DNA of 64,000 bases, from assembly GCF_021155765.1 (NCBI RefSeq), contig NC_060113.1:594501-658500 (forward strand). The letters run 5' to 3'. Both the position numbers and the translations under genes were made by a program. Below the pieces are notes generated by a model, which did not search any database, was not told the origin of the DNA, and worked only from the letters and a program-made list of their open reading frames with translations. Shown here one piece after another: positions 12,575-24,964 of this stretch. Each line of letters begins with the position of its first letter. Within the stretch, counting starts at the first letter, position 1. The stretch comes from Diprion similis (lineage: Eukaryota > Arthropoda > Insecta > Hymenoptera > Diprionidae).

Positions 12575-14127
12575 GATCAACCACCTATTTTATAACAGAC
12601 TGTAAAGCAACAAGTTAATCGACTCATTTACAGCAGCTGAACACTTAAACGATAATGTTGATTATAATTTTGTCGAAGCTACGCACTATGCGCAAGTATT
12701 TTGTAATTGTTTATAGGTTATTGGGGCTTAGGACTAAAGCTGCACCAGCTGCCAAATGTAAGGCATAGATAGAACATAATCATGTTAGCTAACTGAAAAT
12801 CAAATTATCAATGTTTGTCTTCGCTTATAAAGAACTATTTGATTTTATCAAGAAGTATTTTTGTGTGATTCGGTTGGCATTAAAAATATCTGCAAATTAA
12901 GCCAAGTATCTTTAAAAGACAAAAGGGTAAACTCATGTCAAAGCACGTAGTAATAGGTAGTAAAGGATATTTGAACAGCATGATGTAGTACAATATTGAA
13001 TTTAGAATTAAAAAAAAAATCTAAGCATCTTGTGAGCTTTGTCAAGGTTTCAATCACTAGATTTGGCTGCATTAACAGCATTGACATGTTTGGTTGTAAC
13101 TGTGGCTGTGAGATTGGACTTTGTTGATAAACTGTTTCTGAAAGCAAATACGAAACTAGAGTGAACAGTTTGACATGCCAACGACTTGAATAAAAATGGG
13201 TAAATATTAATGTACACCAATGTGAAAATTTCGACCAGCTCGACAGATCTGGAATTTCAACAAAATTGAATGTCAGAGAGTCAAATCTTGTTAATGATAC
13301 CAAGAGAATTGTCGTTGAAAGCTGCCTAGTTAGTTAAACAGTTTCGTAAAATTTATATACAAGTTTGAAGGAGTAGGTTGCATGTATCGAGATGAATTGG
13401 ATAACATCATTCAGCGAAAAGGAGGGCGATAATATCATTGCGCCTCCTGATCGGCCTGAACGAAGCTGAGCATAATGCGAAATCGTGATGCCATACCTTA
13501 GTGGGTGATTCCTATCTGATCGGCGTATTCTTGTATACGAAATATTATATCGAAATACTCTTCCCGCAAATGCGTCCAGGGTAAGCCGATAAACGACGAT
13601 CGGTCAGGAGCAAATTAATTGCTCCGTAGCGCTTGAATTATTCCACCGCGCCGAAAAGGTTAGTAAAATGGCGTCAATATCAATGAACGCGGCTCCGTCC
13701 GCGCTTCCAACACATCTCCAGTGATGCCACCTTTTGTCATGTTCCCTCCGTCGTCGCTAGCTGACACGGCCCTTGGAAGAAAGGTTTTGGAAAAACTCAG
13801 GGGAACAATCAGATATTTCGAGAATATCTATTTGTTTAACAAACATCAAAACACTACGAAACTGCACACTACACCCCGTGCGAGGCAAACGATTCTTGAC
13901 GGGCTGAGGGAGGTCGGCCCAGTCAGTGCCCGCGGGAAGAATTTTAACGACGAGCGAATCGCGGTGCGTAACTATTGTATGCACTACGAGGCTGGTAGCG
14001 TTGCACTTGACGATGCCTGCTACGTCGTGCTGCTACTGTCCCGAATTTGTAATGGGTCGAACGCTCGAAGACGTCTGCTGGGATTTTGAACTCGGTCTGA
14101 CTCGGGACTCGGTATGACTGCGGTAGA

Positions 14128-14192
14128 CCGAGCGAGCGAACGAGCGTGCGAGCGACCGACCGACCGACCACGACGACCGACCGACCGACCGC
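14128..14192. repeat. (GCGA/CCGA)n tetranucleotide repeat
   Basis: Repeated GAGCGAGCGA units grade into CCGACCGACC units. The repeat lies inside the CpG-rich stretch thought to be the MESR4-like promoter or 5' UTR. Tracts of this type are common near insect promoters; no function is shown here. Confidence 0.85.
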
Positions 14193-15123
14193 GGTCTTGT
14201 TACGGCTACTCTCAGTATCCGTACTACTCTTAACCTGAGTTCTAGGGCGAAAACTCAGCATGTAGGATGTAGCCTTCGGACCTTTTTCTTCCTAACCCTA
14301 ACCAATAAACCCAAGAACACCCCTCCCCTCCCCCCTCCTCGCACAGAGGCGTCGTGTCGTTATGCGTGTATGGATACACGCATTCAATGCGCATTGCATA
14401 TCACCTATGAATATCCCTATGTGTAAGTAATGGCGCAGGTACACGCACACACACATTGTGCAGCTTACAGAGATCTTGAACAGCCAGAGCTAATCCGCGA
14501 AACCTAATGTGTACTACAATTTTCTCATCTGTTACATAGTATTTAGGTATATTATTATACTCTGTGTTTAAACTGTACATACATACAACTGCGGGACGGC
14601 AGTCATTGATTGCATCATGCACGCATTGTATACACACACACACACACCATACCGTGGGTGTATTTTCCTAGGATTTTGGTTCTGCCATTCGTTGAAAACT
14701 AGAGAAATCGCACTCAATGCGCACCGAGCGCAGCCAGTAAAAGACAATAGTGCAATAGTCACGGGTCGCTTTCCTTCAAGCTGATGTAGGCGACACAGCA
14801 AAACCACTCCACAATGTAGCTCCATGCACATCCGCCAGAGTGCACTTTGAGGTGATGAATTACAGGAGTTCTTATACTCATCTTATAAAATACAATTTAC
14901 TTGAATTTTTTGAAATATGTATGCACCCTCTGCAAATACCCTAAGCTTCAGCCAACGGAGAGGCTAGAAAATTAAGTAACTGTCCTCAGTACGTATGTAT
15001 GTACTTATTTGCTGTTGATTGAATTCGCTATTTATTGAGATCGGTCTACATACGAAATTCCCCAGTTCGTTCCAAATCTTGCTAGCAGTCTATTATACAT
15101 CTCCAGTCAGTGCATTAATATTC

Positions 15124-15255
15124 GGGGTGCGTTCCGATATTAGCTCTCAGTGCTGTCAACAATCTTTCATCTCTTTTGCGCTGACGAGTTCGAGGCTGCT
15201 CTGCCTCTGTCCTAGGGAGTTTTTAACGCTGCCAGCTAATTTCGGAACGCACCCT
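15124..15255. mobile_element. Short inverted-repeat element (MITE-like), 132 bp
   Basis: The ends are inverted repeats of about 22 bp: the left end starts GGGGTGCGTTCCGA and ends in ATTAGCT, and the right end is the complement (AGCTAAT, then TCGGAACGCACCCT) with two differences. The interior has no coding capacity, so this is a non-autonomous DNA-transposon-like element. No perfect 8-bp target duplication is visible: CATTAA occurs on both sides, but offset by five bases on the left. Superfamily not assigned. Confidence 0.7.
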
Positions 15256-15878
15256 CATTAAGTCTAAAACAAAGGCTGTCTCCGTGCAGTGGTGCTGCTG
15301 CTGATTGATAAGGGCGGAATCATAAGGTCTCGTGGAATCTCTATAGTATACAGATCAATGGATTAATATCATGTAGTAATACGCGATGGGGTGCGAAATT
15401 TAGATAAACCTGCAAACCCACCGTACGATTGGTTAATAACTGACATGGTCCGTATGAAGTCTGCCTGGTACAAAACATGGTATGTGGAGATGGATGAAGT
15501 GTAATCTGTGGATTTCATGAATTTGATACCCACAGCGTTTTTGCGAATTTTATTAGTAATACTTCAAAGGACAACACCACATTTTGATAAATTGCATAGT
15601 GATTGATAGGAATTCCTCGTATTACAACAAGCAATTATTTTACCAAATATGGCAACATTACATACCAAACATTAGTGTAAATAGTGTAAACCCGGAGTTG
15701 GGAATTGAAATATACCAATTTGGTTGAAATGTCAATTTACATAATTCACGAGAGATGGTGATGAAATTTAGCGTAGTATGTTAATATAAATCCACTTATT
15801 TCCCATTGATCATTTCAAGGGAAAGGAAGAAGAAGAAATCCACTTATTCTCGTTCTATTCATAAATTTTAAGGTCAAA
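15256..15878. other. TRIM37 5' flanking region
   Basis: AT-rich sequence between the inverted-repeat element and the TRIM37 start codon. It should contain the TRIM37 promoter and 5' UTR. I see no clear TATA box or CpG cluster. Confidence 0.4.
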
Positions 15879-18800
15879 ATGGCAAGCAGAGACTCTTCTG
15901 CTGCTATGAAAAACACTGATGACCACAGCGTCGAGGTTTGTATGCATAAATAGGTAAACATTTTAGATAAGTTGGTTTGTCCATTTGTCATTGACACTTT
16001 TCTGTTCAATTGTTAACAAAACATGATCATGACAAATGATTGGCAGAATTAAAAATTTTTCATAGACACTAATCATCGCAGCAGTTTTACAACATAGACC
16101 TTTTCAAAGGGATCAAAATTACTTCTCAATTTTTGGAGTTCAACCCTGTTTTTAGACCTCAAAATGGAACAGCTCTGTTTGCAGCTGCCAAGCTCAGTAA
16201 GCTTGCGAAGCATACCTAGAGAAAGAAATTACTAAGCTGTGCTAAACCCTAAGTCTTAATCTTCACCCTGGCAACAGTGTCAAGAATCATAGACTGCCTT
16301 GAAGTTGAAAAGATTTGTCATTATTTTCTATGTTATATTTCTTGCAAGTATTTATGAATGAATCTGATTACAGACACTGGCAGAAGTTTTTCGATGTTTC
16401 ATTTGTATGGAAAAGCTGAGGGATGCTCATCTTTGTCCACACTGCAGCAAATTGTGTTGCTACGTTTGCATCAGGCGCTGGTTGACAGAGCAGCGTTCCC
16501 AGTGCCCCCATTGTCGTGCATCTCTCCATCTCCATGAACTTGTTAATTGTCGTTGGGTAGAAGAGGTGACTCAACAACTTGATACGCTTCAAGCTGTCGG
16601 CATATCCAATTCACGTCATGACGACTCATCAAGGGATAGGTACAGATTCCAAAACCTCGATTTACATTCAATTCTATATCTGCTTTCAGTTTTGTTGCAA
16701 TCTTTGCTAATCGATTACACAGCCAACCAGCTTTATCATTTTTGAAACAATATAATGGACTAACAATCGATCATATTCATTTCGTTAGAGAAGACAATCT
16801 GAGATGGCAATGACACCTGTTCTTCTTTTTTTTCTGTTTTCATCTTGTGCCGTTTTGTACTGCAGACCTATATTTTGAGTACTTTTACCCTGTAAAAAGT
16901 TTGCATGTGTTCATTGATGATCCTATCGATTTGTAATTCCAATTTAATTTCTTACAAATCTGTACATTCAGACTTTCTATTTGTCTGTACGTTACTCTTT
17001 TGCGTATTTCATAACAGGATCGTTGTTTAATGATCAAGAGTTATCTTCACTAATGCTGATGAATGCCCTCAATATAGCTCACAGTAAAAGTTAGAGAGCG
17101 AGAAAAAACGTCTAATAGAAATTTTTATCATGTTGTAATGTCCATTGACTCTTTTTCCATTTAACAACGTAAGAGTAAGCTGCTTCGCGATATGTATGAC
17201 AAACCAATATCTATTCAAAGTTGCTTATTTCTCAAGCATCTATGCAACATAGGTACAGCTTCCAATATCTCCCATTTGAATTTGTATATAATTATGAGAC
17301 CATCGCTAATTCAGAACAGTTGTTTTTATGAAACAAATGATTACTCGATAGGTGCACAACTCATCATGAAAAATTATCAGTTTATTGTTGGACATGCCGT
17401 CGCTGTATCTGCCATCAGTGTGCCTTGTGGGGCGGTACACATTCTGGACATACATTTAAACCATTGGAGGAAGTTTATGAGCAGCATGTTACTCAAATTA
17501 AGGACGAAGTTGGACAGCTGAAACGACGGCTCATGGAACTGATAAGTCTTGTACAAGAAGTGGTAAGTTTATATGGATATGTGTGGATAAGCAACCTCCA
17601 CTACGTCTTGAAGACTAGGGAAGCAAAATGCGTGGTTGTGCACTTCATGATTAAAAACTTCACAATGCCTCTATTTTAGGCAGTTTGGGTGCGTACATAA
17701 TCTTTACATTTCTTCGAAACAGGAAAGGAATGTCGAGTCTGTGAGAGCAGCAAAAGATGAGCGAGTGCGTGAGATAAGGAATGCTGTTGAGTTAATGATT
17801 GCTCGTCTCGATTCTCAATTAAAGGCCAAACTTTTGACTTTGATGGGCCAGAAGAATTCTCTCACTCAAGAAACTGAGCAACTTGAAGCCCTCCTACAAG
17901 AAGTTGAACACCAGCTCCATTCGTGTACCCGTTCAGAACTTATCGTAAAAAGTGCAGAGCTCTCTCGAATGATACACCAAGTCCGAAAAAAACCAATGGC
18001 TAGTTTCGTCACTGCTCCTGTACCTGCCGATTTTCACAGGTACATAGACTCGCGTTTGCTTAACATTGTGCAAAGTAATTACATGTATCGAAAATAAATC
18101 TGCCTTTCTATCGTGTTCAGCATTGTAATTATAATGCTGGTTCGAAACACATTACACCTATCTGGACTATTGCCATGTATCAAGTCTAGAGTTGCTCTAA
18201 TTTTATTGCAATTATGTTTGGCATTTTAGTGAAATTGTGCCAGGGTATGATAGCGCTACGTTTGCAATGCAACAGTTTACGCAATTGCAACTTAAAGCAG
18301 ATCCCGTCTACTCGGCGCCGCTGCATGTCAATGGCCTGTGCTGGAGGTTAAAAGTTTATCCGGATGGAAACGGAGTAGTCCGAGGAAATTACCTTTCTGT
18401 CTTTTTAGAGCTCAGCGCCGGATTGCCGGAAACATCAAAGTAAAGCGCTTTCGCTTTATATTATATACCAACTTAGATAGATTATATGTTAATAAATTTA
18501 CTCTTTCGCTCCAATCATAGGTACGAGTATAGAGTTGAAATGATACATCAGGGCTCCAGGGACACGAGTAAAAATATAGTACGAGAGTTCGCCTCTGATT
18601 TCGAAATTGGAGAATGTTGGGGTTATAATAGATTCTTTAGACTGGACTTGCTTGCTACTGAGGGATATTTGAACACAGAATTGGACACTCTGATATTAAG
18701 GTGCGTTTCTTGTTTTCCACCTGATGGAACATTGTGACAACATTTCTCAAAGTCAAACATAACGAGAATGAACATTTTATTCAAAATATTGAACTCAGTT

Positions 18801-21800
18801 CACCTTACCTAACAGCAAAAAATTTGAAGCCACAGAATGTTTCTAATCCATGAATGTTACTCAGATTCCAAGTGAGACCACCAACGTTTTTTCAACGCTG
18901 TAGAGATCAGCAGTGGTACATCAGTCAATTAGTCACAGTTCAAAATCAGTATGCGACGCAAATAAATGAGCTCAAAGAGGTAACAAGAGCTTTAAATATT
19001 CCAATCACACTATTCAGAAACATGTTCTATTTATGTGGAACAGAAATTTCCAGCTGATCACCAACAGATTAATTATTTTTAATCAATATTTTATTCATAA
19101 CATAATCAATTTAATTTTCTTTAGAGATTAGCTATCGAAATATCACGGAATGCAGTGACAGCTACAAGAGCAAGTAGCGGAGCAACTGCGTGTGATCCAT
19201 CGGCAGAATCCATTGGGACATCGTCCACCCAGCAGCCGCAACTGCCGGGTGCAGGAGACCCTATTCTCAGTCCCAACTGCGTCCAATTGCGTATTTTTGA
19301 TCCCTTCTCACCGGTTAACATCACTTCCACCAGGTTTATTGCTTTCTCATTGTTTATTTTTAAATCTTTCTTTCGTTCCTCTGTTTTTCACTTGTAACTT
19401 TGGTAAAAAGAATCGAACACAAAGATACTGTCTTCTCGAATCATGTATCTTACAAAGAAGGTGCCAACTTTAATACTCGATCACTGTTGACATCTTTTCA
19501 GGTCAATACAGAATATGGTGCCTAGTGGAAGTCTAAGTGGCACAGGAAATGGAAGCAGAATTGCTTCTAGCAGCACGGCGCAGCTGTTGCCAATGTGTGA
19601 GCTGAGAGATCTAAAAAATATTCGACTTCTTGGTTCAGTTTCCACATTGTCTTCACTTTCTTCCAAAGCAAGTATAAAACAGCAAAGAGCTGGTAGTACA
19701 AACACAGCAACGAGGTCTCCAAGGCACGGAGGTCCTTGTCAATCGGACGGGCCAGCAGGAGATTGTCAGGCTTTGGTGACCCATTCACCAGTTCCATCCC
19801 ATTCCTCTCCTACCATGCCTAATCAGCAGCCTTCCACACTTTCGTCCAGCAGCAGTAGCAGTGATAGCGGCGTAAGAATAATTAACTAGCTATAAATTTT
19901 CTTTTTTTCAGTCATTTTTTGGTCATTGTTAGTATTATGCTTTGCTTACGGTACTTAAATCGATTGTCACAGGAACTTAGCGAACACGACATATATTTGG
20001 ATGACTGTGATCACCGTGATGCTAATCTGGGAATTTTGGACGACAATTCCAATGACGAAAATGACGTTGACGACGAAACTATGTCAGGTAAGAGAATGCA
20101 GAACTCAATATACCTAAAAAAACTCTCTCATTGCATCTATATGAAAAAAGAAATGTATTCTGTCTCCAGGGTAGTTACATTTGAATTTCCACGTATGTAC
20201 ATACATTTGTATAATATCGGCAAATGTATAATTATATGCATTTATCTGAGCAGACAAATGGGAAAATTTCACATCTCACGGTCGTACTGTAATCTTGGGA
20301 TTAATGACCTAGGTGGTAGCTCCAACGGGGGATCTTCAATTGAGGATAGGCAGCTTGTACGCAACTGGCGTGATAGTGACCCTGAGTTAGATAAAGATGC
20401 TGAAAATGAGAAGCCCACTAACGAAAAACAGGAAGGGGAGTGCGTCAAGGAAGATCTCGCTTCCAACCATCCTACCCTCTTTCCTAAGAATATTTAGAGG
20501 GATTGACTTGTAAAATTTCTGGCGACTTCTTTTCTCGATTATTCAGATTTTGTGATCATGTAAACCAAAGCGAGAGATATCGAAATTTATTGTATTTTGC
20601 ACCTATTTCTAAAAAACTTTCTTTCTGACTTTCAAATATTACCCATATTTATGTGCATTAATCAAATTGTTGCAATTAAATGGTCAGGCAAACACTATGT
20701 ACTCGCCTATAGACGAACAATCAGCCTGTTACTTTACTTTGCTTTTTGACAGAGATTTCGAAGTGTTATGATCAAAACATTGCCTGAACATTTTATGAAA
20801 AGTCGCGCGACGGTTTGAAAGGCCTACTCCTGAAGTATACTCTATTTTATTTAACATACCATTTTTTTCCGGGCTTCCCCTCCGCACTAAACCTAATTTT
20901 GAAATGAATATTAACATAAATCCGAGATTCACTTTTAAGCCCTGGGAATTCGAGGAATGATTATAAGTATATGTTTACTCCCTAGGGTGCAAAAGTACTA
21001 CTTCATTTCCTGACGCACCAAACAGTGTGGAAAACATGGAAGCGTTATATAAAAAAAATTAGTTTCAGGATTTCCGCGATCGATGTTTACTTGCAATTGA
21101 TTTTGTTTAATTATGCTTTCGTATGCTTCTGGGATACGTCTGTCCAAGTACTGATGAGTATTTAATGCGACACGCATTATTGTCTAGGCATACTTGCACA
21201 CATGAATCATACTCTGAATAAGAACATGCGTTATAAATTCAATGAATTGAAGAGGTTTAGTGTTTTGATTTAAGGAGAAAATGATGTTGAAGCTGCAGAG
21301 TCATTGGTCGCATGGTTACCCAGAAAACGAGTCGAGTCACAAGAGGCTAGTGAAAATTTGGGAGCAGCTAGCAGGTAAATTTGGAATCTCTGAGGATAGA
21401 AGTTTGTCAATCTTAATGGTTATAGGAATATAGCTAATAATACGTACTTACGTTTTGATTAACAAGGTTGCGAAGAAGTGATGGCTTGGATGATGAAATA
21501 ATGCTCCTTCACTTGTTTGAAATGCAAGATCGAAATTCTACCTGGAGCGACCCATCTTTGTGGTCCTCGTCATTGGGTCTAAACCGTCATCTGGATGAAA
21601 ATTGCGACTCTAAAAATGTTCCAGCAACATTCCAACACACTGGATCAGTATCAATGCATCAAGGCACAATGACTCCGACTCACACTGTAGCCAATTGCAA
21701 ACACAAGCATTCTGAGTTGGATGTTTTGCATGCTGGTCCGAATTTCCCTGGACCGCATAAGTCTCGATCGGCTGCTCATTTATGTCAATCTCAACTGCCA

Positions 21801-22877
21801 TCCGATCAAAGGCCTGAATTAACTCAAGCTGATAATGCTTTCCATCAAGATAGTACCAAAGCTATCGCTTCGGGAAGTCAGACAATTAGGTCCGAATCTA
21901 CAACGCGCTCAAACTCAGTAGATTGTGAAAAAGATGTGACGGCGAATGTATCAGGAAGTCAAAATGCGGATGCAAATGTGTCTACAACATCTGACTTGAT
22001 GGTACCAGATTGTAAGTTTGCCAACAAAGTTGTTGTAAGCTTTCTTTCTCATCTCAGTCAATTGTTCCATTATCAGTTAAATTTTATGCTATTTTTGACA
22101 ATGACTAAATATTTCTGAAGATGGTTAATCTAATGGGGTTTTGTGTCTTATGGGCTTGCACGTTGAACAGCTTCTCCGAAAAAGCAGCTACACAGATTCT
22201 CATGGTGCTTGAGACCCACTCAAACCCGCGTACCTGTAGTGCCTGTTACGAAAATTAGCACAAGGGCAGCTGTCTTCAAATTCTTCACTCAATGTTTCTA
22301 ATGATGCTTTACAACACAACCATTTGTATTTTGGAATTATTTACAAGTCATCGCGAGGTTGTCATTGCTTTTTCTTTTTGTCACAGTGGCTCTTGGCAGC
22401 AATAAAATTATGTCAAGACACGCCTCGTCTCTGCAACAATCATTGCCGTTATCTGTTGGTAAAACTGCCGGTGATCAGGACAGGACGAAAATATCAGAGT
22501 TCGAGAAATTGTTGGAAACAATTCAATTATCACCTCGCTTGCAAGAAGATACTGCTGCCTGCCTTGTCAAACTGAGGTACTTTTTACACTAATTCTCATC
22601 ATTAGTTTTCAAATGATTCAAAACAAGCGACTGCTCGTTTATTGTTCGTTTTCTCAGTAAAACCAATTACTTTATTTGTAGACAAAATTTAGCTGGTGAA
22701 TGTACGAACAGTAACTATTCAATCAATTCTGTACCACCTCCACTTTCCCTGGGCTATGAAGGACCATCGACATCCTCGCTGAGTAGTAATTTACTTTCCG
22801 ACCCTATTTCAACCTGCCATAATTATAGCTGGTCCCCACCTTTGTATCAGCCGCATAAACATGGTGAGTCCAACTGA
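15879..22877 (+). CDS. TRIM37: E3 ubiquitin ligase TRIM37 (RING, B-box, coiled coil, MATH)
   Basis: Shared exons: 15879-15935, 16374-16639, 17352-17562, 17723-18039, 18230-18439, 18521-18700, 18865-18979, 19125-19333, 19502-19871, 19973-20087. The long form continues 21275-21374, 21467-22011, 22387-22576, 22682-22877 (TGA), about 1026 residues. Domains: RING at about 27-66 ([33 protein letters not shown]); B-box at about 109-148 ([17 protein letters not shown]); coiled coil at about 150-260; MATH at about 290-420 ([48 protein letters not shown]). These match TRIM37 closely. In the family TRIM37 restrains centriolar/PLK4-linked assemblies and acts at peroxisomes and on chromatin. The tail after the MATH domain is Ser-rich and poorly conserved except MSGENDVE, which forms across the 20087/21275 junction. 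The start follows the first exon's only good ATG. The order of the last exons is less certain. Confidence 0.92.
20313..20497 (+). CDS. TRIM37: Alternative terminal exon of TRIM37 (short isoform)
   Basis: Exon 19973-20087 ends in phase 1 and can join either 21275 (conserved ENDVE reading) or this exon at 20313, preceded by a CCTAG acceptor. This exon reads on in frame with a charged sequence ([14 protein letters not shown] and onward) to TAG at 20495-20497, giving a protein of about 744 residues. ATTAAA at 20675-20680 could serve as its polyadenylation signal. The coding look and correct phase argue for a real exon; use in transcripts is inferred. Confidence 0.5.
22171..22301 (+). CDS. Possible alternative 3' coding exon of TRIM37
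   Basis: After an acceptor-like TTGAACAG, joining 22011 to 22171 stays in frame and reads [13 protein letters not shown] and on to TAA at 22299-22301. A different acceptor near 22259 opens another in-frame Ser/Asn-rich reading that could link to 22387. Direct splicing 22011 to 22387 is also in frame. I cannot choose between these without transcripts. Confidence 0.3.
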
Positions 22878-24964
22878 CTAAATTCACTTCGTTTTCAATC
22901 TTTGTAGACTAATTTTGTAAACACGGAAAAAAGATATGAACAATCTGCAATTTCATTCCAGGTTAGAAGAAAATTACAGAATCGTTAGGTCATCACGATA
23001 CATCAAATACAACTTTTACGAGCAATTAATTTTCCTACTATTTAATTTAATCACAAATGCATACACCTTACGATGTATCGCAATATAGTTGATGGCAAGA
23101 AGAAATGTTTTGAAGTATGTTCGAATTTGTATAACAGGTCATTAGAAATACTTATGTCGTCAATTTGAGAATCCAAGTGTACCTCTCTCTGTGCATATTG
23201 TACAGTTTCTGTGGATGTTTAAGGAAGAATAAAAAACAGAAACAAACAATTGCAAGTTAAGATTTTGATTCTATAAATGCTTCAAAACTTATTTATTTAC
23301 ATATGAATAAAATATAGATTGAATAAAGCATTACAAATTGAACATTTCAATCCTGCGCTATTGTGTGTAATCAATGATGAACACGATCTTTGCAATTAGC
23401 AATCAAAATTCAATTCCAAGTAAACTAGCCAATTAAAGATGACTAATACGAATGAAAAATATCAATTCCTGGAGCTTGCAATAGAAATTTATTATAATTA
23501 ATAATACCACTGGTGGCATGAATATTTTACAATAACTTTTATTGTTTGTTTGTTTGTCAATTACCATATTTTTCCTTATACACGTAAAACTGGATTATTC
23601 CTTCAGTGTACATTGTAAAAATTGTACATTGTAAAGTTGATGGGCAAGATTATAATATATTTGACTTATGTGGTTTTAAATCAATGCTTATCGATCAATA
23701 CCTAATGTGTAAGTTTGTCCTTTCAGAGGCCCAGGATAGTTTTTTCGGGTACAATAATTTGTTATTAATCTCTTTGTATGGTCAATCACTTCGACTGATT
23801 ATTTGACTTTTGTTCATAATCTACGTTCACGTATTTTGTAGTCTTCCTCTTTAATATATTTTTGACTGTGATGTATTGTCCCTATTTATATAAAACGAAA
23901 ATGACTGTCAATCAAATAAACAAATAGTCTCATGGAGTTGATCAAAATGTGAAAAAAATCTAGAGCTAAATAATAATTACGTGGATGATTAACCATACGA
24001 CTTGCATCTAACTAGGCAAATTGAGTAAAAAGCAGTAGTCATATGACCTACCATGAGTGTTTTTAAAGGTACAAGTACATGCCTAGCTCAAGATGCTACA
24101 TCATCTATATTTATGAGTAAACGAAATATTATATCAGTACATTAGTCGTATTTATTTACATACTTGGGTAAAATACTTGCAGAATGCTTAATCTAGTTTT
24201 GTTTGGATTTTCAACTCAAGAGTGATTCTGAGTTTTCAGACAATGACTCTTAAATGAAACTCCAACAATAGTGAGAATAATTATGCTTTCATCCAATGGA
24301 CAGTGACTCTTTGGTGGCTTTGAACTTGTGCTTGCGTACCACTGTCCTGGATTACTCACTCACTCCGAATCGACAAACCTGACTAACGGTATGAGTATGT
24401 GTTGCGAATACTGCAATTAGTATGAAATAAAATTCACGTCCGAAAAACTCTCGGATTAGATGGTCAAAAAGGGAACATCTAAGATAAGTTGCTCACTAGA
24501 TAAATAAACCAATGAATGCCTATCGATTATTCTGGAGGTTTGATAAGGAATTTTCAATTCGGCATAACCATTTTGAGTCCCATTTCTTGGGCTTTGTTAT
24601 TAAAAAAGTACGCAGAGTCAAATCTTTCAGCCACTGATACGCTCGTAACATGTTATTTATTTATTTAACTTCCCTACGTTAACTTGTGAACGGGAATAAA
24701 TTGTACAACTAACAATTGTTTCGATTGTAATAAAGCTTGTGGTCAAGTTGGAAAATGGTCAGTTAGTGTACATAGATATTAGTAGATTCTCTACCCTGTG
24801 ATTCTTCTCAGTTTATCTGCAAACAATTGAATTATGCAATTTTTGCAGGGGAAAAGAAAAACATAGCAGAGATTATCGTGTGATCCTGGTGATTTTATGT
24901 AGTTAACATGAGGATTAGATGTGATGAAGTTACAAAAACTTAGATAGTAGTCACGTAGTACTTA
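22878..24964. other. Convergent interval, 3' UTRs of TRIM37 and FBXO21
   Basis: AT-rich, no supported coding region. AATAAA signals at 23306-23311 and 23322-23327 suit the TRIM37 long transcript, about 430 bp past its stop. On the minus strand TTTATT (AATAAA reversed) at 24656-24661 suits FBXO21. Nothing else is recognised. Confidence 0.55.

Larger units (their letters stand above)
11954..15123. other. Divergent upstream region between the MESR4-like gene and TRIM37
   Basis: No coding exon is supported. On the minus strand an AAG|GTATGG donor-like site at 13497/13496 could end a non-coding first exon of the MESR4-like gene and splice to the acceptor at 11954; this is inference. About 13400-14300 is more GC- and CpG-rich than its surroundings and is the likely promoter area. 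It contains GACGCCATTTTAC on the minus strand near 13670, a possible PHO/YY1-type GCCAT site. An AT-rich microsatellite is at about 12495-12550, followed by the palindrome AGGTGTATATATATACACCT at 12555-12574. The rest is featureless AT-rich DNA. Confidence 0.4.

Noticed and set aside
14295..14310. CCTAACCCTAACC, resembling telomere repeat units
   Set aside because: Only two units and no further array; chance or a tiny interstitial match.
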